A model generated the notes under the pieces. The model was not told the DNA's origin. It did no database searches and was given only the letters and a program-made list of their open reading frames with translations. The translations under genes and the position numbers were made by a program. From NCBI RefSeq assembly GCF_022581195.2, contig NC_061472.1, forward strand, positions 930,001 to 994,000: a DNA stretch of 64,000 nucleotides. The letters run 5' to 3'. The DNA comes from Helicoverpa zea. Taxonomy: Eukaryota; Arthropoda; Insecta; Lepidoptera; Noctuidae. How positions within the stretch are numbered: position 1 is the stretch's first letter; each line of letters begins with the position of its first letter. This document shows, piece by piece, positions 11,449 through 22,613 of the stretch.

Positions 11449-14400
11449 ATGGCAGATAAGATAACGCGCGCGTCGGTCGTCAGTCACGCTCAGGCGATGG
11501 ACAACTTCGGATACCGCGAGATGGGGTGGCCTTCTCCCCTCCAGACGCCCTCCCCGACCTCGCCGACCACGCCCACGAGGTCCCGCTACCGAGCCAGCAG
11601 CATCAGGTCCAGAGCACCCAGAGAACCTGAGGAGTTCCCACTAAATACTAACTACAAACATGTCCGCAACATCGATTTGTTGGAGTCAGCACGAGAGCCT
11701 GGGAAAGCAAAGGAATATCTCTTTGTTGGTCCATCACCACCAGCTGAAGATGCGCCTAACATGTACCACAGTTTTGATGTCCTCGCGCCAGATCCTGAAG
11801 CCAGGCTGACAGAAGACGCAGCACGAAGAAGTTTGTGTGAAAAAGCGTTGACACTGGGAGCTGCCAGATTTTTTGATGATGTCGAATGTGGATTGATTAC
11901 AACGGATAATATTGAGGAGCATATAAGTTCTGCGCCTGAAGTGGTAGTGAATTTGACATTGTTGTGGGCCGCGTTATTAGCTCGAGATGAGTTATTACCA
12001 GCTATTTTGGAAGCTGGAGCTGATATCCATTATTCGGAACCCGCTGGATTGACAGCGTTACATCTAGCAGCGTTTAGTGGTGCAGGAAGAGCCGCAGTTT
12101 TCTTACTAACCCGCGGTGCTGACGTTGATTTTGCTCCAAAATACTTCGCACCCCTCCATTGTGCTGCATTTGGTAATTCACTGGAAGTGGCTGAATTACT
12201 GATAGCTAACGGTGCTTCACTACACGCTGTCGTGCAAAGAGCTGGCTGTGAAGATAATCTAGTGCATTGTGCAGTACGAGCTGATGCTGTCGAATGTATG
12301 GAACTCTTCATAGAGAGAGGTGTAGACCCTGCGTATGTTACATCAGGAGGATTAAATGCTTTACATCTTGCCGCTGAACTGGGTGCTCAAAGATGTCTAT
12401 CATTTTTGCTGAAAGAAACAAAAATAAGTGTGAACGGTGTAACTAAACAAAGAGATAAGGAGTGCACGGCAATTCATTTAGCGGCGGCTAGAGGCTACGC
12501 CGAGTGTTTAGAGCTTCTGTTAGCAGAAGGTGCAAAAGCAAACACAAAGAATTACAGAGGATTCACAGCGTTGCACCTTGCAGCCCGGTGTTCAAGTATT
12601 GAATGTGTTGAAGTTCTTCTCAGAGATGGAAATGCTGATCCCAACGTTGAGGATTACGATAAAAGAACACCATTGCATGCAGCCATCGGTCGTGCCGAGC
12701 GAGCCTGTGACATCATCGACATGCTTGTAAGTTGGGGAGCACAGGTAAATAAAAAAGATGAATACGGATACTCACCGTTACATCTAGCAGCCATGGATAA
12801 TTTAACGCAATGTGTCGAGACTCTTATATTTCTTGGTGCTGACGTGACATCAAAATCTAAAAAAGGTCACACAGCCTTAAGTGTTATTGCAAGGAAAACG
12901 CCAAAATCCCTAGCGATACTAAGACATAATTTAGATTGTGGAATATCCCTTAACCAACCAAGTGAAGCCAACGAAGAAGTGCAAATTGAGTTTGACTTCG
13001 GTAGAATGTTGAAATTTTCATATCCTCGTGAGATCACATATTTGAACAGTTTGATAGATGAAGGTCAAAAAGATATATTACTGCATCCGCTTTGCTCCGC
13101 ATTTTTGTTTATGAAATGGAGGAAGATAAGGAAATTTTATTTGGCGAGACTCATATTTTGTTTTCTTTTTGTGTCATTTTTGTCTATTTATGTGTTGACT
13201 GCTGTCGTCAAGACGTGCAAGGGAAAGTATGCAGAAAAATATGGTGTTCTTAATGAGCTTTGTCAGAAACAGTCGCTATTAGGTCTCATACTCACTAACA
13301 ATCCCATAGAATTTGAAAGGTGGGTTTTAATGGCCATCACAGCATTTGAGATCCTTCGAAAATTAACTGGCATAACGGGATATTCGAGTTTCTATCAGTA
13401 CTTCACAACTTTCGAGAATTTGATGGAATGGTTTGTCTTGCTGTCTGTGTTTTCTCTGTACAAAATACATAATGACTACAGTTGGCAGAACCATGTTGGG
13501 GGGTATGCAGTCTTAGGAGCCTGGACCAATTTGATGCTAATGATGGGCCAACTACCCATGTTCGGTGATTACGTGGCCATGTACCAAAAAGTACTGACAG
13601 AATTCTTGAAGCTACTACTGGCATATATTTGCCTTCTCTTAGGATTTACAATTTGCTTCTGCGTCGTGTTTCCTAACGAGGAGATGTTCTCAAATCCTCT
13701 GATGGGATTCATTAGTACATTATCCATGATGGTCGGTGAATTGAACCTGAATATTCTGATCAACGACCCAACGAAAGATGACCCGCCTTTGATATTCGAG
13801 CTGTCGTCGCAAATCATATTCATCCTCTTCCTTATGTTCGTCACTATTATTCTTATGAACTTGCTTGTTGGTATTGCTGTCCACGACATTCAAGGCCTTC
13901 GCAAAACTGCTGGTCTCTCCAAGTTAGTTCGTCAGACAAAGCTGATTCTATTCGTTGAAATGGGCATGTTCAGCGCTTGGCTTCCGAAATGTCTTCACAA
14001 GTATGTATACAGGACCGCTCTTGTATCTCCCGAAGCTGGGAAAGTTATTCTGAGTGTGAAACCACTCAATCCTCGTGAAAAGCGACTGCCTACTGACATT
14101 ATGATGGCTGCTTACGAGCTAGCGCAGTTAAACAAAGTGAAGTCAGGCAGATCTATAAAGGAGATTTTGTACAAAAATAAGTACACATCGAAATTGAAGA
14201 ATGAGGGTCAGTTTGCTCAGGATCATAACTTCAGTTTGGAGATAAGAGGGATGCAGGAGAAGATAGACCAGGCTACTTTTAATATGAAGAAGATAGACCA
14301 GGAAATAAGGCACTTGAATACTCTGTTGATGGACCAACAGACTCTTCTCCATAATTTCTTCAAGAACACTGATATCATACCTTATCGGGCTCCTCATGTG

Positions 14401-14493
14401 TCTACTCCAGCTTATTCTCCAGAGTCGCCGATATTCTTCTCCAGTAATACAAGTCAGAGCCAGTATTCTGATAATATGAAGTATGAAAAATGA
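11449..14493 (+). CDS. pyx: TRPA-family cation channel, pyrexia-like
   Basis: One uninterrupted frame encodes 1014 residues. The first in-frame ATG after the upstream stop (11410-11412) is at 11449. A Ser/Pro/Arg-rich N-terminus is followed by about nine ankyrin repeats (residues ~165-490; motifs such as GLTALHLAAFSG, APLHCAAFGNS, GFTALHLAARC, GYSPLHLAAMD). Six membrane segments follow (S1 ~560-585, then ~620-640, ~660-675, ~685-705, ~715-740, S6 ~785-812), with a pore loop around STLSMMVGELN (~756-766). A short coiled coil lies near 925-970. The product should be a plasma-membrane tetrameric cation channel. Pyrexia channels respond to noxious heat in flies; that role here is inferred. Strong, regular ankyrin repeats argue against painless, and nine rather than ~17 against TRPA1. 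The coding region is intronless. Confidence 0.88.
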   Translation: MADKITRASVVSHAQAMDNFGYREMGWPSPLQTPSPTSPTTPTRSRYRASSIRSRAPREPEEFPLNTNYKHVRNIDLLESAREPGKAKEYLFVGPSPPAEDAPNMYHSFDVLAPDPEARLTEDAARRSLCEKALTLGAARFFDDVECGLITTDNIEEHISSAPEVVVNLTLLWAALLARDELLPAILEAGADIHYSEPAGLTALHLAAFSGAGRAAVFLLTRGADVDFAPKYFAPLHCAAFGNSLEVAELLIANGASLHAVVQRAGCEDNLVHCAVRADAVECMELFIERGVDPAYVTSGGLNALHLAAELGAQRCLSFLLKETKISVNGVTKQRDKECTAIHLAAARGYAECLELLLAEGAKANTKNYRGFTALHLAARCSSIECVEVLLRDGNADPNVEDYDKRTPLHAAIGRAERACDIIDMLVSWGAQVNKKDEYGYSPLHLAAMDNLTQCVETLIFLGADVTSKSKKGHTALSVIARKTPKSLAILRHNLDCGISLNQPSEANEEVQIEFDFGRMLKFSYPREITYLNSLIDEGQKDILLHPLCSAFLFMKWRKIRKFYLARLIFCFLFVSFLSIYVLTAVVKTCKGKYAEKYGVLNELCQKQSLLGLILTNNPIEFERWVLMAITAFEILRKLTGITGYSSFYQYFTTFENLMEWFVLLSVFSLYKIHNDYSWQNHVGGYAVLGAWTNLMLMMGQLPMFGDYVAMYQKVLTEFLKLLLAYICLLLGFTICFCVVFPNEEMFSNPLMGFISTLSMMVGELNLNILINDPTKDDPPLIFELSSQIIFILFLMFVTIILMNLLVGIAVHDIQGLRKTAGLSKLVRQTKLILFVEMGMFSAWLPKCLHKYVYRTALVSPEAGKVILSVKPLNPREKRLPTDIMMAAYELAQLNKVKSGRSIKEILYKNKYTSKLKNEGQFAQDHNFSLEIRGMQEKIDQATFNMKKIDQEIRHLNTLLMDQQTLLHNFFKNTDIIPYRAPHVSTPAYSPESPIFFSSNTSQSQYSDNMKYEK

Positions 14494-16158
14494 GTTTGTT
14501 GGTATTTTCCTAAGGGAACATTGAAGCAGGAAGCTTTTTGCAGGTCTGATGGGATGGAAGAAAATATTTCAGATCTGTGCATGCTTTGAAAAAGCTTAAA
14601 AAAGTTATCCTGATCATTGTAAGTTGTGAAAGAAAGTGTAGATCAAAATTGTATTTTTTTAATGTTTTTGAAAGAAGAGAAATTGTCATTTAAAGCCAGG
14701 GTATTTTTTTTGTGATAGATTTAATATTGTTTTAGACTGTAATCTCACATAATTAAGCGTAGATGTAATTTATTTTTAATTGACTGCCAGCATGTGAAAC
14801 TTTAGGTACTTTTTAAATAATATTTGTTATTCATTAGTAGCCAAGCCCGTTGGTTATATCAAAAATAATATCTTATATACTTTTATAAATATTTTTTTCT
14901 ATTTTCTCGAAACGTGCCTGTTATATCTTATCACGGAAACGACAGTTGTCACATTCTTAAAATTAAGTAACTTGTTTGGTTAATTTTGATGAGATGATAA
15001 TGTTAAGATAAAGAAGTAAATAGTGCCTTATGTACTTTACATACAATTCGTGATAAAACTAAGGACCGCTGTCATGTTGGTATGTCATTAAAAATTATTT
15101 TTTTATACCTTTTGTTTAACTGTTTTTCCTTATAAATTAGAAAGGTGTCATATTCATAGTACTTTGTAGTTAGGTAATTATCTCTCTTCGGTATTTTCTG
15201 TTAATGAATTTTTGAATAAAATACTACTAAACTAGACTAAAATATTTATGAAGAAAGTTTATAGACGAAGTACCTATGATTGAAGATCAAAATTGGCACT
15301 TATTTGAACAGTTACCTAGGCTAGCACAATAATTGTTTTAAAGATCAATTAGCACCACTTTATCCGCGTTCCTATACTTGACCTTGTTTCTCTGCTGACG
15401 TTAATCGAAAGGGCTCGATTTATCACGGTTATAAACACACAGGTATTTAGAAATTGTGGCATAAGCTCTACTATTATGACTCTATTCTCTTTATCTTGTA
15501 AACAGGATCCCAAAGTCTGCTATTTTTAACAAACTTCTCAAAAAGTAGGAGACCCTCAAGAATATAGTTTTGGTAATCTGTTATTAAAAAATCTATGAAA
15601 ATAAACAATTACAAGGTCAGTGATGTGACGGTAGTAAAAACGATCCTTACTAATATTATAAATCTGAAAGAAACTGCATTATTTGGAAATCTAGCTATAG
15701 CCTAAGAAAGGCCATAAATAACTTCTTATCCGAGTGCTGGAAGTAAGTATTTATATCAGAACGCGGGGAATAGCTATTTCCTACTCCAAATTAAAATAAA
15801 AAACCGGTACTAAAACATTGCTCGCATTAAAATGCTATTTTTATGCGCGAGTGCTTTGTGACAATAATGCCTGTTGATTGAAGTGCATAGCAAGCAATTA
15901 ATTAATATTTATAACTAACTTTCGAATATCCTTACACTTAAATAAGTAGTATGACGAATAAATAAATATAATTAAAAAGGTATGTCGAATGAAATTCTCA
16001 TTAATTTCAATTAAGTAAGTTTGTTCCGCGTCCTACTATTATAATATATATTTTTTAAATTTATATTATTTTATTTTGGAAAAATGCATGATTTTTTCGT
16101 CTGTCGCGCTTTCACCCTGAAACTAATCGATTTGAAACATATTTGCGACACGAAGGGC
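14494..16158. other. 3' UTR/downstream of the channel gene, no other gene seen
   Basis: AT-rich DNA. An ATTAAA near 15086 and an AATAAA near 15215 are candidate polyadenylation signals for the channel mRNA. A degenerate LINE/SINE-like stretch may lie near 15640-15790. Confidence 0.4.
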
Positions 16159-16296
16159 CTTACTACAAAAACTTTAAACCCTGTTTTACACTTGTCTAAT
16201 AAAATTTTGGCTGCAAAATGAACCATATGTCAACGTCATAATTTGTCATTTTTTTAGACAAGGCATAAACTGACGTTTAAAAGTTTTTGTGGTAAG
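16159..16296. mobile_element. Small MITE with ~42-bp imperfect inverted repeats
   Basis: The left arm 16159-16199 (CTTACTACAAAAACTTTAAA...) matches the reverse complement of the right arm 16254-16296 (ending TTTAAAAGTTTTTGTGGTAAG) with several mismatches. The core is about 55 bp and noncoding. No clear target duplication was found. Confidence 0.6.
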
Positions 16297-17140
16297 ACGG
16301 GAATAGTTTAAGTTTAGAGTCTAAGAAAGGACCATAGTATTAGATTACTTTTTACCGCGAGGATAAGTTAGTAAGAAAATAATGTAGAACTAACTTACGA
16401 TGGTTTTAATTATTACTTAAATACAGCGTTATACATAGTATCAAAAGAATCTCAGCAATATCGAGAACTTGATAAGTAAACCGGGCCTTACTAAGGCTGG
16501 GTACACATGTGCGATTTATAGTGTTACATTGACATTACCGCCTCTCCAAAACCTCCCGGGTTCCAAAACTGCTTTTCTTCTCTAACCGACATCAGAAAAA
16601 GAAAGAGGTATGTAATCTATTTTGACTTATGTTTCTGTAAATGTTTATACTTAATTGAGGCATTGATCAATTCAATTTTAATTTTGTAAGCGATTGTGTA
16701 TTTGTGTAAATGACAAAATAGAATAAGACAAGAAAAAACATTAAAAATGTTTGCAAACTTCATTAAAATTGCAAGTAAAGGCACTTTTGCCTACAATTCC
16801 CATTCTTACGAAAAGTCGCCCGTGTGTGCTAAGCCTAAGTCGATAACAATTAAAACGCAATGCAGTCGCAGGCGCGCCGTCCGACCTTGCGCGTACGCAG
16901 TACTGTCGCGCACGCAAGTGATTGCTGATATGTAATACAGATTCTCATATCTTACAGACAATATTTGATATGTCAAAAATAAGTAAGTATTGGTATTTAT
17001 GTTAGTGCCAATGCTTTAATTAGTTGTCATAGTTCAAATAAACGAAAACTGTAATAACAAATACATAGCCTTACATAAAATATGTATTGTATTATATCAA
17101 TATTCTCAGTTATATTTCAGTGCGAGTAATTTTATGAAAA

Positions 17141-17363
17141 GTCGTGGTGGCCCAGTGGGTAAAGAACCAGCAGTCTGCTCTCTCGAGTATGTGGTTGTGG
17201 GTTCGATTCCAGGTCAGGCAAGTACCAATGCAACTTTTCTAAGTTTGTATGTACTTACTTTCTAAGTATATCTTGGACACCAATGGCTGATAAAAAGGTG
17301 AAGGAAAACATCTTGCGGAAACCGGGAACTATAGTCTGAAATCTGAGAGGCTGTAACAGTAAC
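17141..17363 (+). mobile_element. tRNA-derived SINE, copy 1
   Basis: A box A-like TGGCCCAGTGG near 17148 and a box B GGTTCGATTCC at 17200-17210 form an internal RNA polymerase III promoter. They are followed by a non-tRNA body ending AGGCTGTAACAGTAAC. A longer relative lies at 28660-28966; this copy lacks about 100 bp near the 3' end that the other has. Confidence 0.75.
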
Positions 17364-17635
17364 ATATTTATGAAGATGCTAAATAGGTATTTTCTGTGGG
17401 ATATGGAGCCTACGATAAGTATTTATTTATTTATTTACAAGGCACACCAACAACTTATTTACAAATAATTTCGCATATTTAAGTTTACAATTGTAATAAG
17501 TCCTGCGTAAATATGTTAATTACAGGTGCGCACAACGCTCAAATTAAAAATAACTCAAATTAAACCAAACTATACATATCAAAAGTTTGAAGTACAACAT
17601 GATAAGCTAAGACATATAACAATGTTAGTATACTA

Positions 17636-17822
17636 ATGCCCATTTTCACCAACAATCTCTTAATCTAAGTGCCACTTAGAATGAGGGCTCTCCCAATTTT
17701 GACATAAATAACTATGGATAAGGGATACCTAAACTTTGGTGAAAACGAAATTCTTATTAAGTGTTCCGTAAATGCTCTTAGGGGATCCCTTAATTTAGGT
17801 ATTTGTTGGTGAAAATGGGCAT
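17636..17822. mobile_element. ~187-bp MITE, TA target site
   Basis: The ends read ATGCCCATTTTCACCAACAA and its reverse complement (…TTGTTGGTGAAAATGGGCAT), flanked by TA on both sides. The inner parts of the arms also pair loosely (CTTAATCTAAG with CTTAATTTAGG). The TA duplication suggests a Tc1/mariner-type element. No transposase. Confidence 0.7.
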
Positions 17823-20082
17823 TACTTACTTACCTACATCTATTCTAATAAAACAGATTAGCGAACACTCGAGCCCCCGACTGTACCGTTTACCATCGTT
17901 CGTACAAACACGGTCGGCTTCCATTCTAAATGTTTTTATTAACCACATCAAAAGCGCCGCCGCATAACCTATGCCTACCAGTACCACTGCCGGTTTGAAC
18001 TAAATAATAACTGTTTGAGCTAAACTACTGGTCAGTAATTAACTAAGCGATCTGGAAAAGCGGTTAAGGTCGGGTTTAGCGCATTTTGACCGACTTGTGA
18101 GAAGGAGGAGGTAAGTGTATTTTAGTGATATTTTGAAATAATATGTAATGGTTAAAGTCTAAAACTATATTGGCTTCCATTCTGCTGTACCTGAGTGATG
18201 ATGTCCTCCTAGCCGATTTTCAGCTGCAGCGGCTGTTGTCATGTAAGGAGATTAGCCAACTGCGCAGGACATATTATAGTGCACAAGCATTTGCGCAGAC
18301 ACAGGTGCACTCACCATTCCTTCACTCTCATAGCCCGATGGGACGGCAATCCGACATGACCGGAGAGAGATCAGGCGCAAGACCAACATTCACGTGCTGT
18401 CTCTTTTAGATGCTTGGTCACCCACCTACAGACTGACTGCTGTTACTTAGCCACGAGCCACAGAAATCTATGATAAATATGATATATTATTACCGGCCTA
18501 CTATGCCTGGTATTTAAGTCGGCGCCAATCTATTTGAAGCCGCGGTGGCATGTGTGTTAATCAAATGAATGCTCAATTTAATCACCGCGTTGACTCCAAA
18601 GTATATACTGACCTGGAACGGTATGGGAACTTTCAATTACTGCTGGTTTATTTTAGTTAATTAGTTTGTTGTTTAGTTTTAGTTTTGTAAAATTGACATT
18701 CTAATCTGTGCCTTTTAGTTGAGTACTTGTGGGTTTGTTAACCAAGCAATAGTGGCTGAGTAGCAATCACACAGGTCGATCGATCATATTTGGTTAAGTA
18801 ACGCGTGGTGAGATCGGTCCATGGAAATGTGATCATCTTGACATGAAGAGTCCCGGTTGCCAATTAAACATCTTTGCTAGTCATTATGGGTAATAGGAAG
18901 CCAGTAAGTTTAGTACCTGATCGTTGTACCGTGCGCTGTACAATCTTTCATCTCCATACTGATTGAGCCCGATCAAACTATCGGCCGACAAAAAGTTTGC
19001 AGCGCGCAGAGCTACTAACCTTTGATCAATCGATTCATGCGACTGTTATCACGCCCAAAACAGGTGTTTGTCTTTGACTAACTGAAAAAAGAAAAACGAG
19101 ATAAAAATAAATTCAGTTATTTATATTAATAATACCTATCTTCGGAAGTCTGCAAGTGATAAAGGGATTACGACTAATTAGAGTTATCAAATATTATCAG
19201 TTTATCAGAAAGACGGTTTTCCCGACAGGATTTTTCTTCGACAATACTAATTTATAAATACTGAAGTTTGTAAAGATGAATCTATATATGATTGCATGGA
19301 CGGATCCAGCCTTTAAAATAGGCTGTGGGTACGTCCATTTGATCTGATTTTCAGCCAACAATCGTTTTTTTTTTATCATAGATGTACTAAGCGCGATTTA
19401 ATGAAACTACGAATACCACTACAAATGACGAACTGAACCGATTCTGACCCTAGCAGAGTACATAAGTTAGGTCATTGGAGCAGTACATGAGTACATTAGA
19501 GAGTATACATATAAGGGAGTACTTGAGGAAGTACACAAGAGAGTGTATAGAGCCACTGTTTGATTGACACTCTTTCACGCTAAAAGTACTCGATGGATTT
19601 TAATTAATCTTGGCAGCTTAAATATGTAATATCGAAATAACGTACAGGCTATTGTTTCCATATACCTACTTGAAAAGGTCCCATAGGGACGTGGATGACA
19701 CCGCGGGTAAAACCTTGTTATAATAAAATGTACATTTGTTATCTAATCAACTCTTTTACCTTAAGATTATTATATTTTTACTTCATTTAGTCACAATTAT
19801 ATAAAAAAAATTAACCATACTTCAAAAAGCTTCCTCCTAGCAATTCCCCTCAAAAATACCAGAAGCTCATAAGTAATTACTGCCATATTTCTGTCTGACC
19901 GTCAATAAGACATTCCTGGGCTATTCCTGAGCTAACTAATGGGACAGGTAACACATAGCTCGTGCTAATACCTATGCATCATCACGGAATGTTTTTGAAG
20001 ATATTATGAGACATTTCTTGCATTCCTCACAGGTTATATGGTACTAGTCATTTTAGCTGCAATAATAGAAGAAAAGCTGTAT

Positions 20083-20222
20083 TGGAAAAGATGGATTGAT
20101 TGCCTGAAAGAGGACATGAAGCAGAAGGGAGTGGATGTAAGTATGACGTCTGACAGAGAGGAATGGAAGAAAAAGATTTTGAACAGGGCAGGAACTTGGG
20201 AATAGGGCAGGAAGATGATGAT
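20083..20222 (+). mobile_element. RTE-type LINE 3' end, second subfamily
   Basis: The + frame reads roughly WIDCLKEDMKQKGVDVSM, then TSDREEWKKK, the C-terminus of another lepidopteran RTE-like protein, ending in AGATGATGATG. It is the intact reference for the split copy at 33785-35043. Confidence 0.65.
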
Positions 20223-21308
20223 GAACAGAAGAAAAGCTGTAAATTTTAAACCAGTATTTTAGGAGATAATTCATGAAATAGGCTTGGGAAAGGACGAGAC
20301 ATATGATAGATCGGCTGTATTTAATTAAATGTTCCATCGCAATGTACCATGAGCCACGACATTTGCAAGGAAAAACAATGTACCTAACCACAAAATTAAT
20401 TAAAATGATCTAATAAAGTGCTTCGCAATTTGTTGTGATCATAAATCGGCCGGTACATACTCGTTGTGTCTAATTATAAAGCGGGGCGTACACTGAATCA
20501 GTGAGCACAAATAGATGCGAGTACGCATCAGACTCACGCGCCAATTTTAGTGTCCCTAACTCGTTACGATACGTTTATAAATCGAATGCACTTGGTTAAA
20601 TATGGTGCGGAATGTCAGATCTAGAAATAAAAACAATTGAGGTTCTGGTAGTTCAATGGGTTAGGAGTTGGGCTGGCGACCAAGAGGGCGTGAATTTAAT
20701 CCATACCCATTAACGTTAACTGTTGACGTGATTTCACCCCAGACACAAGTATTATTAAGTTCACTAAAAAGGGATTAACAGAACATACTTTATAGTATAA
20801 ATGAAAAGATGAGTCTGTCTATCTGGTTAATCACGTTTTCCAAATTGGACAATGAAAAAACGAAATAATTTTCATGAAGGATGAAGACGGATATACAGAT
20901 TTTAGAAGAATTCCCATTTTGGAGTAACTCTAAAATCATTATCGAACGAAAATCATTTTTTCTTTCCTTAGTTTCAATCAAAGTTATGTGAAGTTTTTTT
21001 TTTATTATTGACATAGTGTTGAAACACGATTTTACCTCATGGTAAGCGATGGGGTCGAAGATGTTGCCTAGCAGTAACCTATTCACTTTTGACTTGAAAA
21101 CACCCTGGTTTAAGAAACTGGGAAACAGGCTCAAGTAGGGAATTCCACTCCATATCTGTTTGATTTGAGGTGACATTTAATGACACGAATTACGGTAATT
21201 ACGATTATCGTAAGGAATTACATTTAATCTATAGGTATTTCGTAATTTCGAAGTACCTAGTACTGTTTGACTGATTCATCAACGTTTAGCCTAAAGTGTA
21301 CGTAACAC

Positions 21309-21525
21309 CCTTTTTATGGGAAATCATCAAATGACCTTTCCCGCTGTGGGTTAGCAGGGTTGAGGGAGTGTCAGAATCTTACTGACTGTAATCCACCATG
21401 TTCCTTCTTAAGCACTTTATGTACCAGAGCCGCGGTTACTCTTTCGAACAATCTCGCAGCCCCGACAGGCCTTGTCTCGGAACCATATTGGCCTCTATCG
21501 ACCAATACGGTAGTTGTCAAATCGT
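21309..21525 (+). mobile_element. Moth SINE-like repeat (CATCAAATGACC family), copy 1
   Basis: It begins near TTTTTATGGGAAATCATCAA and continues through a G-rich TGTGGGTTAGCAGGG and AACAATCTCGCAGCCCCG. A related copy lies at 35609-35765 and a minus-strand fragment at about 44676-44750. Overlapping short open frames on both strands are by-products. Confidence 0.6.
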
Positions 21526-22566
21526 CAAATTTAGTATACTTGCATTGAACTGTCAAAAACGGTTACTTTCTATCACATTCTATCTCTAATCTATCATCAC
21601 TAATTGTTCGCAAGAAGCTGCATAAGCACAAAATTTGCTTATAGATTATCTACTTACCTAATTTATTTTTCCCACCAAAACGACAAGTAAAAGTGACATT
21701 ATTTTGGGATGCTTCAAAAATAAATAAGTTATATAAAAGAATAAATTAATTATGTATTGCGTATTTTCGTCTAACATCCACATAGTAGCTTCATTGAATG
21801 ACATTTCATATTTTTGTCAACGGATGTTTACAACATTTAACTGGGTTTCACCCAAAAATTCACACGTATAGTTCTTCTATATTAATCTGAATTACTTTAT
21901 CAATCAATTACGAAACTATAAAGCTGCAATTCCGAAACACACGAGTATCGCACGCGGCCGATAGACGTTACGCAGTTAAATAATAAATAAATTGTTTATT
22001 ACTTCACTTTGTACATAATTTTTACAATATTTTGCTTAATTCTAAAAAGTTAAGCAGTATAAGAATGTAAAGCGCCGAGACATCACAGAATTGTGCAGCT
22101 GACATCAGCCCATTGATTCCCATGCTTGATAGAATAGGTGTCAGCTTTAATGCTTTAAGGTCCATTTTCAACGATTACATAAACATTTTCATAAAACAAC
22201 TAATTATTTTGAATTTGTACGTACAAGTTTCAAAGTAAACAATTGTTTTAAGAAAAAAAAGGACGTTCATTTTGTCTCGTAGATTTAAAAGACTTCACAT
22301 AGTTTCGGCACAAAGTACCCAAATAAAGGGATCGTCGTCGTGTCAACTGACATAACTTGGGCCTAAATTAGTTGAAGAGCACAGCGAATGTATGACTGTC
22401 CGAACATGAAAGAATCACGCGGTAGCGATTGTCCGCGTGGCTCGAAAATGTACCTTTACTATGACATACAAGATTTATACTGTATGGGAAACCCTAACTC
22501 ATTATCGTCTTCGGGTAGCTAGATGAGGATTTAGCTATCATAATCAATTTATGATATTAGGACGAA

Positions 22567-22574
22567 TATAAAAG
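22567..22574 (+). promoter_or_regulatory. TATA box of P1
   Basis: TATAAAAG lies 47 bp before the P1 ATG, leaving room for a start site near 22595 and a short leader. All six array genes share this arrangement. Confidence 0.75.
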
Positions 22575-22613
22575 CGTAGGGGGTAGTCCCACATTCATTC
22601 TGAATCAAACATA

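Larger units (their letters stand above)
17823..22560. other. Intergenic DNA between channel gene and protease array
   Basis: No gene seen. Repeat material includes a moth interspersed repeat near 18160-18420, a member of the family also found at 9265-9490 near 18760-18920, an RTE tail at 20083-20222, a box-B-bearing SINE-like piece near 20645-20700, and a SINE copy at 21309-21525. Reading frames of 60-130 codons here have no recognisable product. Confidence 0.45.

Noticed and set aside
17141..17215. Possible tRNA gene (box A and box B)
   Set aside because: No cloverleaf arms pair properly, and the unit continues into a repeated SINE body with a second copy at 28660.
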